Positions 5,156 through 12,929 of a stretch of 49,993 nucleotides of DNA are shown here, in pieces. Position 1 is the stretch's first letter. Each line of letters starts with the position of its first letter. The position numbers and the translations under genes were made by a program. This stretch comes from an uncultured Clostridia bacterium (GTDB lineage: Bacteria; Bacillota; Clostridia; Oscillospirales; Oscillospiraceae), in the NCBI GenBank assembly GCA_947173485.1, contig CAMWFH010000019.1:1-49993 (forward strand), given 5' to 3'. The notes under the pieces are model-generated. The model saw nothing but the letters and a program-made list of their open reading frames with translations, did not search any database and was not told the origin of the DNA.

Positions 5156-6854
5156 GGAACTGGAGCGGCGCATCGCCCAAGCGGCCGGCCATGCCGTACC
5201 GGATATCCTGGACAAGATCCTGTCCGCTTATGACGAACAACAGAAGGGAGAGATCATCGTGATGGAGAGACCGAAGAGAAAGAAGATCTGGATCGCGCCT
5301 CTGGCCGCCATGGCGGCGGTGCTGGCGCTGTGCGTGGGCCTGCTGGGCTACAACGGCCAAGGCCGCTCCGTGGTCATGCTGGACGTGAACCCCAGCGTGG
5401 CGCTGACGGTGAACAGCCGGGAGCGGGTCACCGAGGCCCGGGGCCTGAACCAGGAGGGCATCGCCGTCCTGGAGGGGATGGACCTGAAGGGCACGGAGCT
5501 GGGGGTAGCGGTGAACGCGGTGATCGGGTCCATGCTGCAAAAGGGGTATGTGAGCGAGCTGCAAAATGCGGTGCTGGTCAGCGTGACGGATAAGGACGCG
5601 GGCAAGGCCGCCCAGCTCCAGACCCAGGTCTCCGAGGCCATCAGCGGTCTCTTCGCCGGGGCCCGGCTGGAGGGGGCCGTCCTCAGCCAGTCCGTGGCGG
5701 ATACGGAGGAGCTGGAGCAGCTGGCCCGGTCCCTGAACGTGTCCCCGGGGAAGGCGGCTCTGATCTCTGATATGGTCGGCCAGGATATCTCCCTGGAGCC
5801 GGAGGCCCTGGCCCCCCTGTCCATCCATGAGATCGCCCTGATCTCCCAGTCCAGGCACCTGGCGGGCTCCGTGACCCAGAACGGCACCGCCAGCGACCGG
5901 GCCTATATCGGCCAGGAGCGGGCCAAGGAGATCGCCCTGGCCCACGCAGGGGTGGCCGCCGGGGACGTGATGAGCTGGGAGATCGACCTGGACAGCGACC
6001 ACGGGGTGATGGTCTATGAGGTGGAGTTCTCTACAGGGATAGCGGAGTATGAGTACGATATCAACGCCCGCACCGGGGAGATCGTCGAGTACAAGGTCGA
6101 TCGTCATCCTAACGCGCCGGGGACAACGCCCGTCACACCGCCGGCCGCTGGCTATATCGGGGAGGACGCCGCCAAGGCTGCCGCCCTGGCCGCCGCCGGG
6201 GTCCGGGAGAGCGAGACGGACTTCTGTAACGTCCATATGGACTACGATGACGGCAGGCCGGAGAAGTATGAGGTGGAGTTCACCGCCAAGGGCGTCCGGT
6301 ACAAGTACGATATCGACCTGACCACCGGCGCCGTGCTGTCCCAGAAGGCCGAGACCACCGGCGGCGGCACCGTCCCGCCCACCGCGCCGCCGGTGACAGC
6401 GCCCGTGGACCCGCCGGCCAGCGGCCTGATCGGGGAGGACGCCGCCAAGGCCGCGGCCCTGAAGGATGCCGGGGTCCAGGAGAGCGATGTCCGCTGGTGT
6501 ACGGTCCAGCTGGACTATGACGACGGCAGGCCGGAGAAGTACGAGGTGGACTTCGAGGCGGGCGGTATGGAGTACGAGTATAAGATCGCCCCCACCACCG
6601 GCGCGGTGCTGTCCAAGGAGATGGAGCAGAGCGACGTGCCAACAGGGAACTATATCACCGCTGACGCCGCCAAGGAGATCGCCCTGGCCCACGCGGGACT
6701 AACTGCCAGCCAGATCCGGGAGTATGAGGTGAATCTCGATACGGATGATGGCATCGTCAAGTATGTGATCGAGTTCGAGAGCGGCATCTATGACTATGAG
6801 TATGAGATCGATGCCGTCACCGGCGCCATCCTGGAGTACGAGATCGACGATTGA
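5145..6854 (+). CDS. RsgI-like membrane anti-sigma factor with four PepSY domains
   Basis: A 569-residue protein with a short cytoplasmic N-terminus (about 1-47, likely sigma-binding) and one membrane helix (about 48-68). An RsgI-type middle domain starts at VVMLDVNPSVALTVN and extends to about residue 235. Four tandem PepSY domains begin near residues 255, 337, 428 and 502. Each PepSY opens with YIGxxxAKEIALAHAG or LIGEDAAKAAAL and closes with EYxYxIxxxTGAVL, and proline-rich linkers separate them. It overlaps the sigma gene and probably sequesters that sigma factor until an extracellular signal is sensed. What PepSY binds here is unknown. Repeats 2 and 3 are nearly identical in places, suggesting recent duplication. 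Confidence 0.88.
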   Translation: MEHEELERRIAQAAGHAVPDILDKILSAYDEQQKGEIIVMERPKRKKIWIAPLAAMAAVLALCVGLLGYNGQGRSVVMLDVNPSVALTVNSRERVTEARGLNQEGIAVLEGMDLKGTELGVAVNAVIGSMLQKGYVSELQNAVLVSVTDKDAGKAAQLQTQVSEAISGLFAGARLEGAVLSQSVADTEELEQLARSLNVSPGKAALISDMVGQDISLEPEALAPLSIHEIALISQSRHLAGSVTQNGTASDRAYIGQERAKEIALAHAGVAAGDVMSWEIDLDSDHGVMVYEVEFSTGIAEYEYDINARTGEIVEYKVDRHPNAPGTTPVTPPAAGYIGEDAAKAAALAAAGVRESETDFCNVHMDYDDGRPEKYEVEFTAKGVRYKYDIDLTTGAVLSQKAETTGGGTVPPTAPPVTAPVDPPASGLIGEDAAKAAALKDAGVQESDVRWCTVQLDYDDGRPEKYEVDFEAGGMEYEYKIAPTTGAVLSKEMEQSDVPTGNYITADAAKEIALAHAGLTASQIREYEVNLDTDDGIVKYVIEFESGIYDYEYEIDAVTGAILEYEIDD

Positions 6855-6930
6855 GCCGGCGCGCCCCGCGGAACGATAAAGAGCAGGACAACATAGACAG
6901 ACCAGGCCCGGCGCACTGGGAGACCTTCCA

Positions 6931-6957
6931 AGGGTCCCCCGGCGCGCCGGACCCTTT
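6931..6957 (+). terminator. Terminator after the sigma/anti-sigma pair
   Basis: A 7-bp outer stem, AGGGTCC with GGACCCT, around a GC-rich partly palindromic loop, followed by TTT. Confidence 0.7.
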
Positions 6958-7104
6958 TGCGCCTATGGCCGCCAACAAGGCCGCAAGTTCCCGCTGCCGT
7001 TCCCCATATTCCAGCAAAAACCGCCAGGGGGACAGGCTTATACTATATCCATCGGATATACCCGCCGGAGGGACACCCATCGAAAAGAGAAAGGCTGTGA
7101 TACC

Positions 7105-7410
7105 ATGGAGATCAGAACAGGGATAGAGGGCCGGACGCTGACCATCGCTTTGCAGGGGGAGCTGGACCACCACGGGGCCCGGGAGCTGATGGAGGGCATG
7201 GACCGGCTGATCGAGCAGGAGCTGCCGGTCAAGACGATGTTGGACCTGGCGGGGCTGACGTTCATGGACAGCTCCGGCATCGCCGTGATCCTCCGGGCCA
7301 AGCGGCGGATGGAGGCCCTGGGGGGCAACCTGGTGGTGGTGAACATCCCCAAGCAGGCCGCCCGGGTGCTGGACACCGCCGGACTGGGCCGCTACGTCAA
7401 GCTGATCTGA
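7105..7410 (+). CDS. spoIIAA: Anti-sigma F factor antagonist SpoIIAA
   Basis: A 101-residue STAS-domain protein, the first gene of the spoIIA operon. Dephosphorylated SpoIIAA binds SpoIIAB and frees sigma F in the forespore. The conserved region LDLAGLTFMDSSGIAVILRAKR at about residues 47-68 contains the serine (in DSSG) that SpoIIAB phosphorylates. Its length is slightly below the usual 110-120 residues. A weak TATACT-like box lies about 65 bases upstream; I could not find a convincing sigma H promoter. Confidence 0.95.
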   Translation: MEIRTGIEGRTLTIALQGELDHHGARELMEGMDRLIEQELPVKTMLDLAGLTFMDSSGIAVILRAKRRMEALGGNLVVVNIPKQAARVLDTAGLGRYVKLI

Positions 7411-7481
7411 GCCGCCGGCCACTGGCCGGCAGCTCCAACACATCATGAGAACGATCACGAGAAATATACAGGGAGGCTGCT

Positions 7482-7922
7482 ATGGACCTGACCAACTACA
7501 TACATCTGGAATTTCCCAGCCGCAGTGCCAACGAGGGCTTCGCCCGGGCAGCGGCGGCGGCCTTTGCCGCCCAACTGGACCCTACGCTGGACGAGCTGGG
7601 GGATATCAAGACCGCCGTCAGCGAGGCGGTGACCAACGCCATCGTCCACGCCTACCCCGACCAGCTGGGGAAGGTCTCCATGAAGCTGCGGATCCTGGAG
7701 GGGAACGTGCTGGAGATCGCCGTCCGGGACTGGGGCCGGGGCATCCCGGACATCGACCAGGCCCGGCAGCCCCTCTTCACCACCGGCGGCGAGGAGCGCA
7801 GCGGCATGGGCTTCACCATCATGGAGAGCTTTATGGACGCCCTGCGGGTCACCTCCAAGCCCGGCCAGGGCACCAAGGTGGTCATGCGCCGGCGGATCGC
7901 CCCCCGTCTCCGGCAGCGATGA
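7482..7922 (+). CDS. spoIIAB: Anti-sigma F factor / serine kinase SpoIIAB
   Basis: A 146-residue GHKL ATPase-kinase that holds sigma F inactive and phosphorylates SpoIIAA. The N-box is visible as SEAVTNAIVHAYPD (about residues 47-60), the G1 box as VRDWGRGIPD, and the G2-type glycines as ERSGMGFTIMESFMD. It has a good GGGAGG ribosome site. Its stop overlaps the sigF start (ATGA), which couples translation of anti-sigma and sigma. The 71-base gap from spoIIAA holds a small perfect GCCGGCC/GGCCGGC hairpin. Confidence 0.96.
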   Translation: MDLTNYIHLEFPSRSANEGFARAAAAAFAAQLDPTLDELGDIKTAVSEAVTNAIVHAYPDQLGKVSMKLRILEGNVLEIAVRDWGRGIPDIDQARQPLFTTGGEERSGMGFTIMESFMDALRVTSKPGQGTKVVMRRRIAPRLRQR

Positions 7923-8617
7923 ACGCGTCCCTTTTGGAGGCGGCCCGCCGGGGGGACCGGGAGGCGGCCGACCAGGTCCTGCGGGAGAACACGGGGCTGA
8001 TCTGGAGCGTGGTCCGGCGGTTCAAGGGCCGGGGGGTGGAGCTGGAGGACCTCTACCAGCTGGGGTGCATGGGGTTCCTGAAGGCAGTCCAGGGGTTCGA
8101 CCTGGACTACGGCACCCAGTTCTCCACCTACGCCGTCCCCAAGATCGCCGGGGAGATCCGCCGCTTCCTCCGGGATGACGGCCCGGTGAAGGTGGGCCGG
8201 TCCCTACGGGAGCAGGGGCTGGCTATCTACGCCGCCCGGGAGCGGCTGATCGGCCAGCTGGGCCGGGAGCCGGCCCTCAGCGAGCTGGCTGCGGAGCTGG
8301 ATATGGCCCCGGAGGAGATCGCCGCCGCCGAGCTGGCCACCGCGCCGCCGGAGAGCCTACAGCAGGAGACGGCGGAGGGGCTGACCCTGGAGGCCGCCCT
8401 CTCCGACGGCAGCAGCGAGGAGGAGCTGGTGGAGAAGCTGGCCCTCCGGCAGGCCATCGCCCTGCTGCCGGAGCGGGAGCAGCAGACCATCCATCTCCGG
8501 TTTTTCCGGGGGCTGACCCAGGCCAAGACGGCCCAGATCTTAGGGGTGTCCCAGGTGCAGGTCTCCCGCCTGGAGCGGCGGGCCGTGGACCGGCTGCGGT
8601 CCTATCTGGAGGGATAG
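7919..8617 (+). CDS. sigF: RNA polymerase sporulation sigma factor F
   Basis: A 232-residue sigma factor of the forespore. Region 2 includes NTGLIWSVVRRFKGRG, LEDLYQLGCMGFLKAVQGFD and GTQFSTYAVPKIAGEIRRFLRDD. Region 3 follows with SLREQGLAIYAARERLIG. Region 4 ends the protein with LPEREQQTIHLRFFRGLTQ and ILGVSQVQVSRLERRAV. The start is the ATG at 7919 overlapping the spoIIAB stop; a longer open frame upstream is antisense-like and has no ribosome site. Position as third gene of spoIIA separates it from sigma G. Confidence 0.96.
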   Translation: MNASLLEAARRGDREAADQVLRENTGLIWSVVRRFKGRGVELEDLYQLGCMGFLKAVQGFDLDYGTQFSTYAVPKIAGEIRRFLRDDGPVKVGRSLREQGLAIYAARERLIGQLGREPALSELAAELDMAPEEIAAAELATAPPESLQQETAEGLTLEAALSDGSSEEELVEKLALRQAIALLPEREQQTIHLRFFRGLTQAKTAQILGVSQVQVSRLERRAVDRLRSYLEG

Positions 8618-8640
8618 GATGGGACAGGACATGACAGGAT

Positions 8641-8675
8641 ACCGGCTGTTTGCCAAAAACAGCCGGTCATTTTTT
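8641..8675 (+). terminator. Terminator of the spoIIA operon
   Basis: A perfect 11-bp stem, ACCGGCTGTTT (8641-8651) with AAACAGCCGGT (8658-8668), followed by six Ts at 8670-8675. Confidence 0.92.
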
Positions 8676-8730
8676 ACATGTTTCTGGTCGATATGTACAG
8701 GAAGGACAGGAAATATTTGTGCAGAGCCAC

Positions 8731-8762
8731 GATCTTCCAGGGCGCATGATAGAAGATCTTCC
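8731..8762 (+). promoter_or_regulatory. Candidate operator repeats upstream of the sugar operon
   Basis: GATCTTCC occurs as a direct repeat at 8731-8738 and 8755-8762. The second copy is part of the 10-bp palindrome GAAGATCTTC (8752-8761), just upstream of the -35 box at 8770. A plausible binding site for the RpiR-type regulator encoded first in the operon. Confidence 0.4.
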
Positions 8763-8769
8763 ATCTTGC

Positions 8770-8798
8770 TTGACAATTTTTGAAAACTTTGTTAGCAT
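8770..8798 (+). promoter_or_regulatory. Promoter of the rpiR-pfkB-ABC-transketolase operon
   Basis: TTGACA at 8770-8775, a 17-base spacer and TAGCAT at 8793-8798, about 30 bases before the GTG start of the regulator. Confidence 0.7.
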
Positions 8799-8828
8799 AT
8801 GTGATAAACCAGAGGGGAGAACAAGGCT

Positions 8829-9656
8829 GTGAGTCAAGTCAATATCACCAGTCTCCCCCCGTGGGAGCTACAGGTCCGCAGCGCGATGGGCAGTCTCAGC
8901 AGCGCCGAGACCCGGGTCGCGGAATATGTGCTGGAGGCGCCGGAGGCGGTGCTGGGCAGCAATATCCAGAGCGTGGCCCGCGCCAGCGGCGTCAGCGAGG
9001 CCACCGTCATCCGGTTCCTCCGGCGGGCCGGCTTCTCCGGTCTGAAGGGGTTCAAGGCCTCCATCGCCCAGGGCAACGTGTTAGAGCGGGGGCATCTGCC
9101 CGTCAGCCGCAAGCTCAGCGATTCCGACACCACCCGGGCCATCAAGACCAAGGTGTTCTGCGGCTGCATGGAGGCCCTGGGCGACACACTGAACGTGCTG
9201 GAGGACGAGGCCCTCTCCCGGGCCATCGATGCGCTGTATGCCGCCCCCTATGTGGAGGTGTTCGGCATCGGCGGCTCCGCCTCCGTGGCCCGGTCCGCCC
9301 TCCACAGCTTCCGCCGGATCGGATTGCGGATGAGCGTCACCTCCGACCCCAACGCCGCCTATCTGCGGATGGAGCGGTTCAACCCAGGGGACGTGGTGCT
9401 GGCCATCTCCAGCTCCGGCGAGACCGCCGCCATCTTGGAGGCGGTGCGGATCGCCCTGGAGAAGGGGGCCTTCGTGATCTCCATCACCAACGTCAAGGAC
9501 TCCACCCTGTCCCGTCTGTCGGACTGCTGCCTCACCTCCCTGTGCCGGACCCGGATGCTGCCGGGGGATGAGACCTATGAACGGGTGGCCCAGATCGCCA
9601 TCATCCACGCCCTCTATGCCGGCGTGGCTATGCGGCAGGGGGAGAAACTTCCATGA
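8829..9656 (+). CDS. RpiR/MurR-family transcriptional regulator
   Basis: A 275-residue regulator with an N-terminal HTH_6 domain (about residues 12-85: LSSAETRVAEYVLEAPE, then SVARASGVSEATVIRFLRRAGF) and a C-terminal SIS domain (about 125-255: VFGIGGSASVARSAL and VLAISSSGETAAILEA). SIS domains of this family bind phosphosugars, so the inducer is probably a sugar phosphate made or imported by the same operon. The GTG start at 8829 follows AGAGGGGAG at suitable spacing. It overlaps the next gene by 4 bases. Confidence 0.92.
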   Translation: MSQVNITSLPPWELQVRSAMGSLSSAETRVAEYVLEAPEAVLGSNIQSVARASGVSEATVIRFLRRAGFSGLKGFKASIAQGNVLERGHLPVSRKLSDSDTTRAIKTKVFCGCMEALGDTLNVLEDEALSRAIDALYAAPYVEVFGIGGSASVARSALHSFRRIGLRMSVTSDPNAAYLRMERFNPGDVVLAISSSGETAAILEAVRIALEKGAFVISITNVKDSTLSRLSDCCLTSLCRTRMLPGDETYERVAQIAIIHALYAGVAMRQGEKLP

Positions 9657-10582
9657 GGACTGATAAAGGGACGCCCCAGATCGTGGGCGTAGGACATAAC
9701 TGCTTAGACCGCCTGTGTACGGTGGAGGCCTATCCCCCAGAGGACGGCTCCACCCACATCACCTCCATCTCCGTCCAGGGAGGCGGCGCGGTGGCCACGG
9801 CCCTGGCCGCCTCGGCCCGGCTGGGGATCCCCTCGGCCCTGGCGGGGCATCTGGGGGAGGACGAGACGGGCCGGGAGATCCGGGCCCTGCTGGAAGCGGA
9901 CGGGGTGGATACCAGGTATATCCGCGCCATCCCCGGCGGGCGCAGCTCCGTCTCCTATGTGATGGTGGACCCCCGGAAGTCCACCCGGACCAAGTTCCCC
10001 TATCCTGACGACCTGCCCGCCATCACCTGGGATGAGGAGCTGACCGCCCTGATCGAGCAGGCCGCGGTCCTCCATCTGGACGGCACGAGATATGAAAACG
10101 CCCTGGCGGCGGCGAAGATCGCCAAGGCGGCAGGGGTGACCGTCTCCCTGGACGGCTGCTCCATGCAGGGGGACAACGAGAAGAACATCGCCCTGGCCTC
10201 TATGGCTGATATCCTGATCATGAACGCCAAGTACCCCCTCCGAGTCTCCGGCAGGGAGGACTACGGCGAGGCCCTGCTGGAGATGGCCGGGTGGGGTCCC
10301 AAGGTGGTCATCGGCACCCAGGGGGCCCAGGGCTGCCTGGCGGTGATCGATGGCGCGCTCCGGCGTTTCCCCGCCTTCCAGGTGGAGGCGATCGATACCA
10401 CCGGCGCGGGGGACGTGTTCCACGGGGCCTTCCTGGCCGGCTATCTCTGGGGGATGGACCTGGAGGAGACGATCCGTTTCGCCAGCGCCGTCTCCGCCCT
10501 GAAATGCACCCAGATCGGGGGCCGGGCGGGGATCCCCACCTACGATGCCGCCCTGGCCTTCCTGGCCCGGCACCGTTCGTAG
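9653..10582 (+). CDS. PfkB-family carbohydrate kinase
   Basis: A 309-residue ribokinase-like enzyme that should phosphorylate a sugar or sugar phosphate. The N-terminal GHNCLDRL and QGGGAVATALAASARLG form the substrate site. The C-terminal signature AIDTTGAGDVFHGAFLAGYL carries the GAGD anion hole and the catalytic aspartate. The substrate cannot be read from sequence. The neighbours (aldolase, transketolase) suggest it makes a ketose bisphosphate for cleavage, as tagatose-6-phosphate or 1-phosphofructokinases do. Its ATG overlaps the stop of the regulator. Confidence 0.9.
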   Translation: MRTDKGTPQIVGVGHNCLDRLCTVEAYPPEDGSTHITSISVQGGGAVATALAASARLGIPSALAGHLGEDETGREIRALLEADGVDTRYIRAIPGGRSSVSYVMVDPRKSTRTKFPYPDDLPAITWDEELTALIEQAAVLHLDGTRYENALAAAKIAKAAGVTVSLDGCSMQGDNEKNIALASMADILIMNAKYPLRVSGREDYGEALLEMAGWGPKVVIGTQGAQGCLAVIDGALRRFPAFQVEAIDTTGAGDVFHGAFLAGYLWGMDLEETIRFASAVSALKCTQIGGRAGIPTYDAALAFLARHRS

Positions 10583-10646
10583 TGTTGCAGCGTTTATAGC
10601 GGCCCAGGCCGTTATAATAAAAATTCAAATTTTGGAGGATGACACA

Positions 10647-11741
10647 ATGAAGAAGTTCCTGGCAGTCCTGCTGGCTCTTGCCATGGTGCTGTCTCTTGCC
10701 GCCTGCGGCGGGGACAACGACAAGCAGCAGCCGGACAATTCCCAGCAGCAGCCCGGCGGCAATGAGCAGACCCCTGACAACACCCCCTCTGAGCCCTCCG
10801 GCCCCCTGAACGTGTACACCACCGTCAGCGAGCTCCAGTACAACGCCATCATGGGCGCGTTCCAGGAGAAGTACCCCAAGATCGAGATCAACTACACCCA
10901 GGCCGGCGCCGGCGACTGCAAGAGCCGCATCCAGGCCGAGGCCGGCAATCCCCAGGGCGACATCATGTTCGGCGGCCTGGTCTATGCCGACACCCTCAGC
11001 TACGGCGACTACTTCGAGACATATGTCTGCGCCAACGACAACTTGATGCCCGATGACTTCAAGAACAACAACAGCGTTCTGACCTACCACGACTCCCAGA
11101 TCCCCTGCCTGTGGGTCAACGATGAGCTGGAGGCCGAGGCCGGCGTCAAGATCACCGGCTACAAGGACCTCCTCGATCCCAAGCTGAAGGGCCTGATCGT
11201 GGGCGCCGACCCCACCGCCAGCTCCTCCGCCTGGAACCAGCTCCAGTGCATCCTGACCGACTTCGGCGGCTGGGACAGCGACGAGGCCTGGGACTACATC
11301 GACAAGCTGATGGAGAACATGGTCATGACCAGCAGCTCCAGCGGCGTGTACAAGACCGTGTACGACGGCGAGTATGCCTGCGGCCTGACCTATGAGCCCG
11401 CCTGCGTGAAGATGCTGGACCAGGGCGCCGAGGGCGTACATATCGTCTACCCCGTGGAGGGCGTCACCTCCATCGGCTTCGGCTCCGCCATCATCAAGGG
11501 CGCTAAGAACATGGACAACGCCAAGCTGTTTATGGACTTCCTCCAGAGCGACGAGTGCCAGGCCATCTATCTGGAGTGCGGCGCCCGTCCCGCCACCGCC
11601 TCCAAGCTGGACGTGACCAATGACTGGATCGTGGATCTGGACACCATCAACTACCTGGTGGCCGACACCCAGGCCCTGGCCGAGAACCAGCCCGCCATCT
11701 TCGAGCGCTGGAACCAGCTCAGCGCTAAGCACGGCAACTGA
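10647..11741 (+). CDS. ABC transporter substrate-binding lipoprotein (Fbp/Afu-like)
   Basis: A 364-residue exported lipoprotein. The signal peptide MKKFLAVLLALAMVLSLAAC ends in a lipobox with Cys20, followed by a low-complexity Gln/Pro linker (about 24-55) and the binding domain starting at LNVYTTVSELQYNAIMGAF. The fold is that of the type II family with FbpA and AfuA (ligands iron, 2-aminoethylphosphonate or sugar phosphate). The tyrosine pair used by FbpA for iron is not evident. The start at 10647 follows GGAGG; an in-frame upstream extension has none. A stable hairpin follows the gene. In this operon a sugar phosphate is the most likely ligand. Confidence 0.88.
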   Translation: MKKFLAVLLALAMVLSLAACGGDNDKQQPDNSQQQPGGNEQTPDNTPSEPSGPLNVYTTVSELQYNAIMGAFQEKYPKIEINYTQAGAGDCKSRIQAEAGNPQGDIMFGGLVYADTLSYGDYFETYVCANDNLMPDDFKNNNSVLTYHDSQIPCLWVNDELEAEAGVKITGYKDLLDPKLKGLIVGADPTASSSAWNQLQCILTDFGGWDSDEAWDYIDKLMENMVMTSSSSGVYKTVYDGEYACGLTYEPACVKMLDQGAEGVHIVYPVEGVTSIGFGSAIIKGAKNMDNAKLFMDFLQSDECQAIYLECGARPATASKLDVTNDWIVDLDTINYLVADTQALAENQPAIFERWNQLSAKHGN

Positions 11742-11772
11742 CCCGGCTGACCCGACCATCTGAATAGTTGCG

Positions 11773-11809
11773 ATGCGGCCGCCCTTTCCGCGTGAGAGGG
11801 CGGCTGCAT
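11773..11809 (+). other. Intercistronic hairpin in the ABC operon
   Basis: A 13-bp stem with one G-U pair (11773-11785 with 11797-11809) between the binding-protein gene and the ATPase gene, with no T-tract. Such hairpins commonly stabilise the upstream mRNA so that the binding protein is made in excess. Confidence 0.7.
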
Positions 11810-11828
11810 TGGAAATGGAGGCAAGCGA

Positions 11829-12917
11829 ATGAATATCGGCATCCGAATCACCCACGCCTTAAAGAAATACGGCGACAACGTGGTCATCCCTGACCTGTCT
11901 GTAGATATCAAAGCGGGGGAATTCTTCACTCTTCTGGGCCCCTCCGGCTGCGGTAAGACCACCCTGCTGCGGATGATCGCCGGCTTCAACACCATCGAGG
12001 GCGGCGACTTCTATTTTGGGGAGCGGCGCATCAACGACCTGGACCCGGCCAAGCGCAACATCGGCATGGTGTTCCAGAACTACGCCATCTTCCCCCACCT
12101 GACCGTTCGGAAAAACGTGGCCTTTGGCCTTCAGAATAAAAAGCTGCCCAAGCCCCAGATCGACGAGCAGACCACCAAGTTCCTCCGGCTGATGAAGATC
12201 GAGGAGTACCAGGACCGCCTCCCGGAGCGCCTGTCCGGCGGGCAGCAGCAGCGGGTGGCCCTGGCCCGGGCCCTGGCCATCGAGCCGGAGGTGCTGCTGA
12301 TGGATGAGCCCCTTTCCAACCTGGACGCTAAGCTCCGGGTGGAGATGCGGGAGGTCATCAAGGAGATCCAGAACAGCCTGGGCATCACAACCGTCTATGT
12401 CACCCACGACCAGGAGGAGGCCATGGCCGTCTCCGACCGGATCGCCGTCATGAACGCCGGCGTCATCCAGCAGATCGGTTCCCCCAAGGAGCTGTACCAG
12501 CGGCCGGCCAACCTGTTCGTGTCCACCTTCATCGGCCGGACCAACCTGCTGGAGGCCCAGGTGGTCATGAGCGGCGGCTTCCGGGGCCTCCAGTTCAAGG
12601 ACGGCCTGCGGCTGCCCATGGACAACTTGACCAACGAGGCCCAGGACGGACAGACGGTGGCTGTCTCCATCCGGCCGGAGGAGTTCGTCATCGAGGACGC
12701 CCAGGCGGAGGGCCTGACCGCCACCGTGGCCTATAACATCTTCCTGGGCCTGAACACCCACTATTTTGTAGACCTGGCCGATGGGAAGCGGGTGGAGATC
12801 ATCCAGGAGTCCCGAATCGACGAGATCATCCAGGCCGGTACCCCCATCAAGCTGGGCATCAAGAGGGAAAAGATCAACGTTTTCACACAGGACGGCTCCC
12901 GCTCGGTGGTCCGGTAA
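11829..12917 (+). CDS. ABC transporter ATP-binding protein (Fbp/Pot type)
   Basis: A 362-residue ATPase that powers the importer. Walker A is GPSGCGKTT at residues 37-45, the Q-loop region is GMVFQNYAIFPH, the signature is LSGGQQQR, Walker B is VLLMDEP and the H-loop is YVTHDQEEA. A C-terminal TOBE-type regulatory domain (about residues 245-355) contains VAVSIRPEEFV. This domain order matches the FbpC/PotA/MalK group. It ends 12 bases before the permease gene. Confidence 0.95.
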   Translation: MNIGIRITHALKKYGDNVVIPDLSVDIKAGEFFTLLGPSGCGKTTLLRMIAGFNTIEGGDFYFGERRINDLDPAKRNIGMVFQNYAIFPHLTVRKNVAFGLQNKKLPKPQIDEQTTKFLRLMKIEEYQDRLPERLSGGQQQRVALARALAIEPEVLLMDEPLSNLDAKLRVEMREVIKEIQNSLGITTVYVTHDQEEAMAVSDRIAVMNAGVIQQIGSPKELYQRPANLFVSTFIGRTNLLEAQVVMSGGFRGLQFKDGLRLPMDNLTNEAQDGQTVAVSIRPEEFVIEDAQAEGLTATVAYNIFLGLNTHYFVDLADGKRVEIIQESRIDEIIQAGTPIKLGIKREKINVFTQDGSRSVVR

Positions 12918-12929
12918 GGAGGGCGCGCC

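Noticed and set aside
4854..6692. A 612-codon minus-strand open frame opposite the sigma and anti-sigma genes
   Set aside because: Antisense to recognised domains; no start signals; composition typical of a shadow frame.
5900..6854. The tandem DNA repeats in the anti-sigma gene as a CRISPR-like or satellite array
   Set aside because: The repeats are in-frame PepSY domains with diverged spacers that encode linkers; unit length is over 200 bases and irregular.
7030..7060. A possible sigma H or Spo0A-controlled promoter before spoIIAA
   Set aside because: Expected from biology, but I could not align a convincing -35/-10 pair or 0A box; only a weak TATACT is present.
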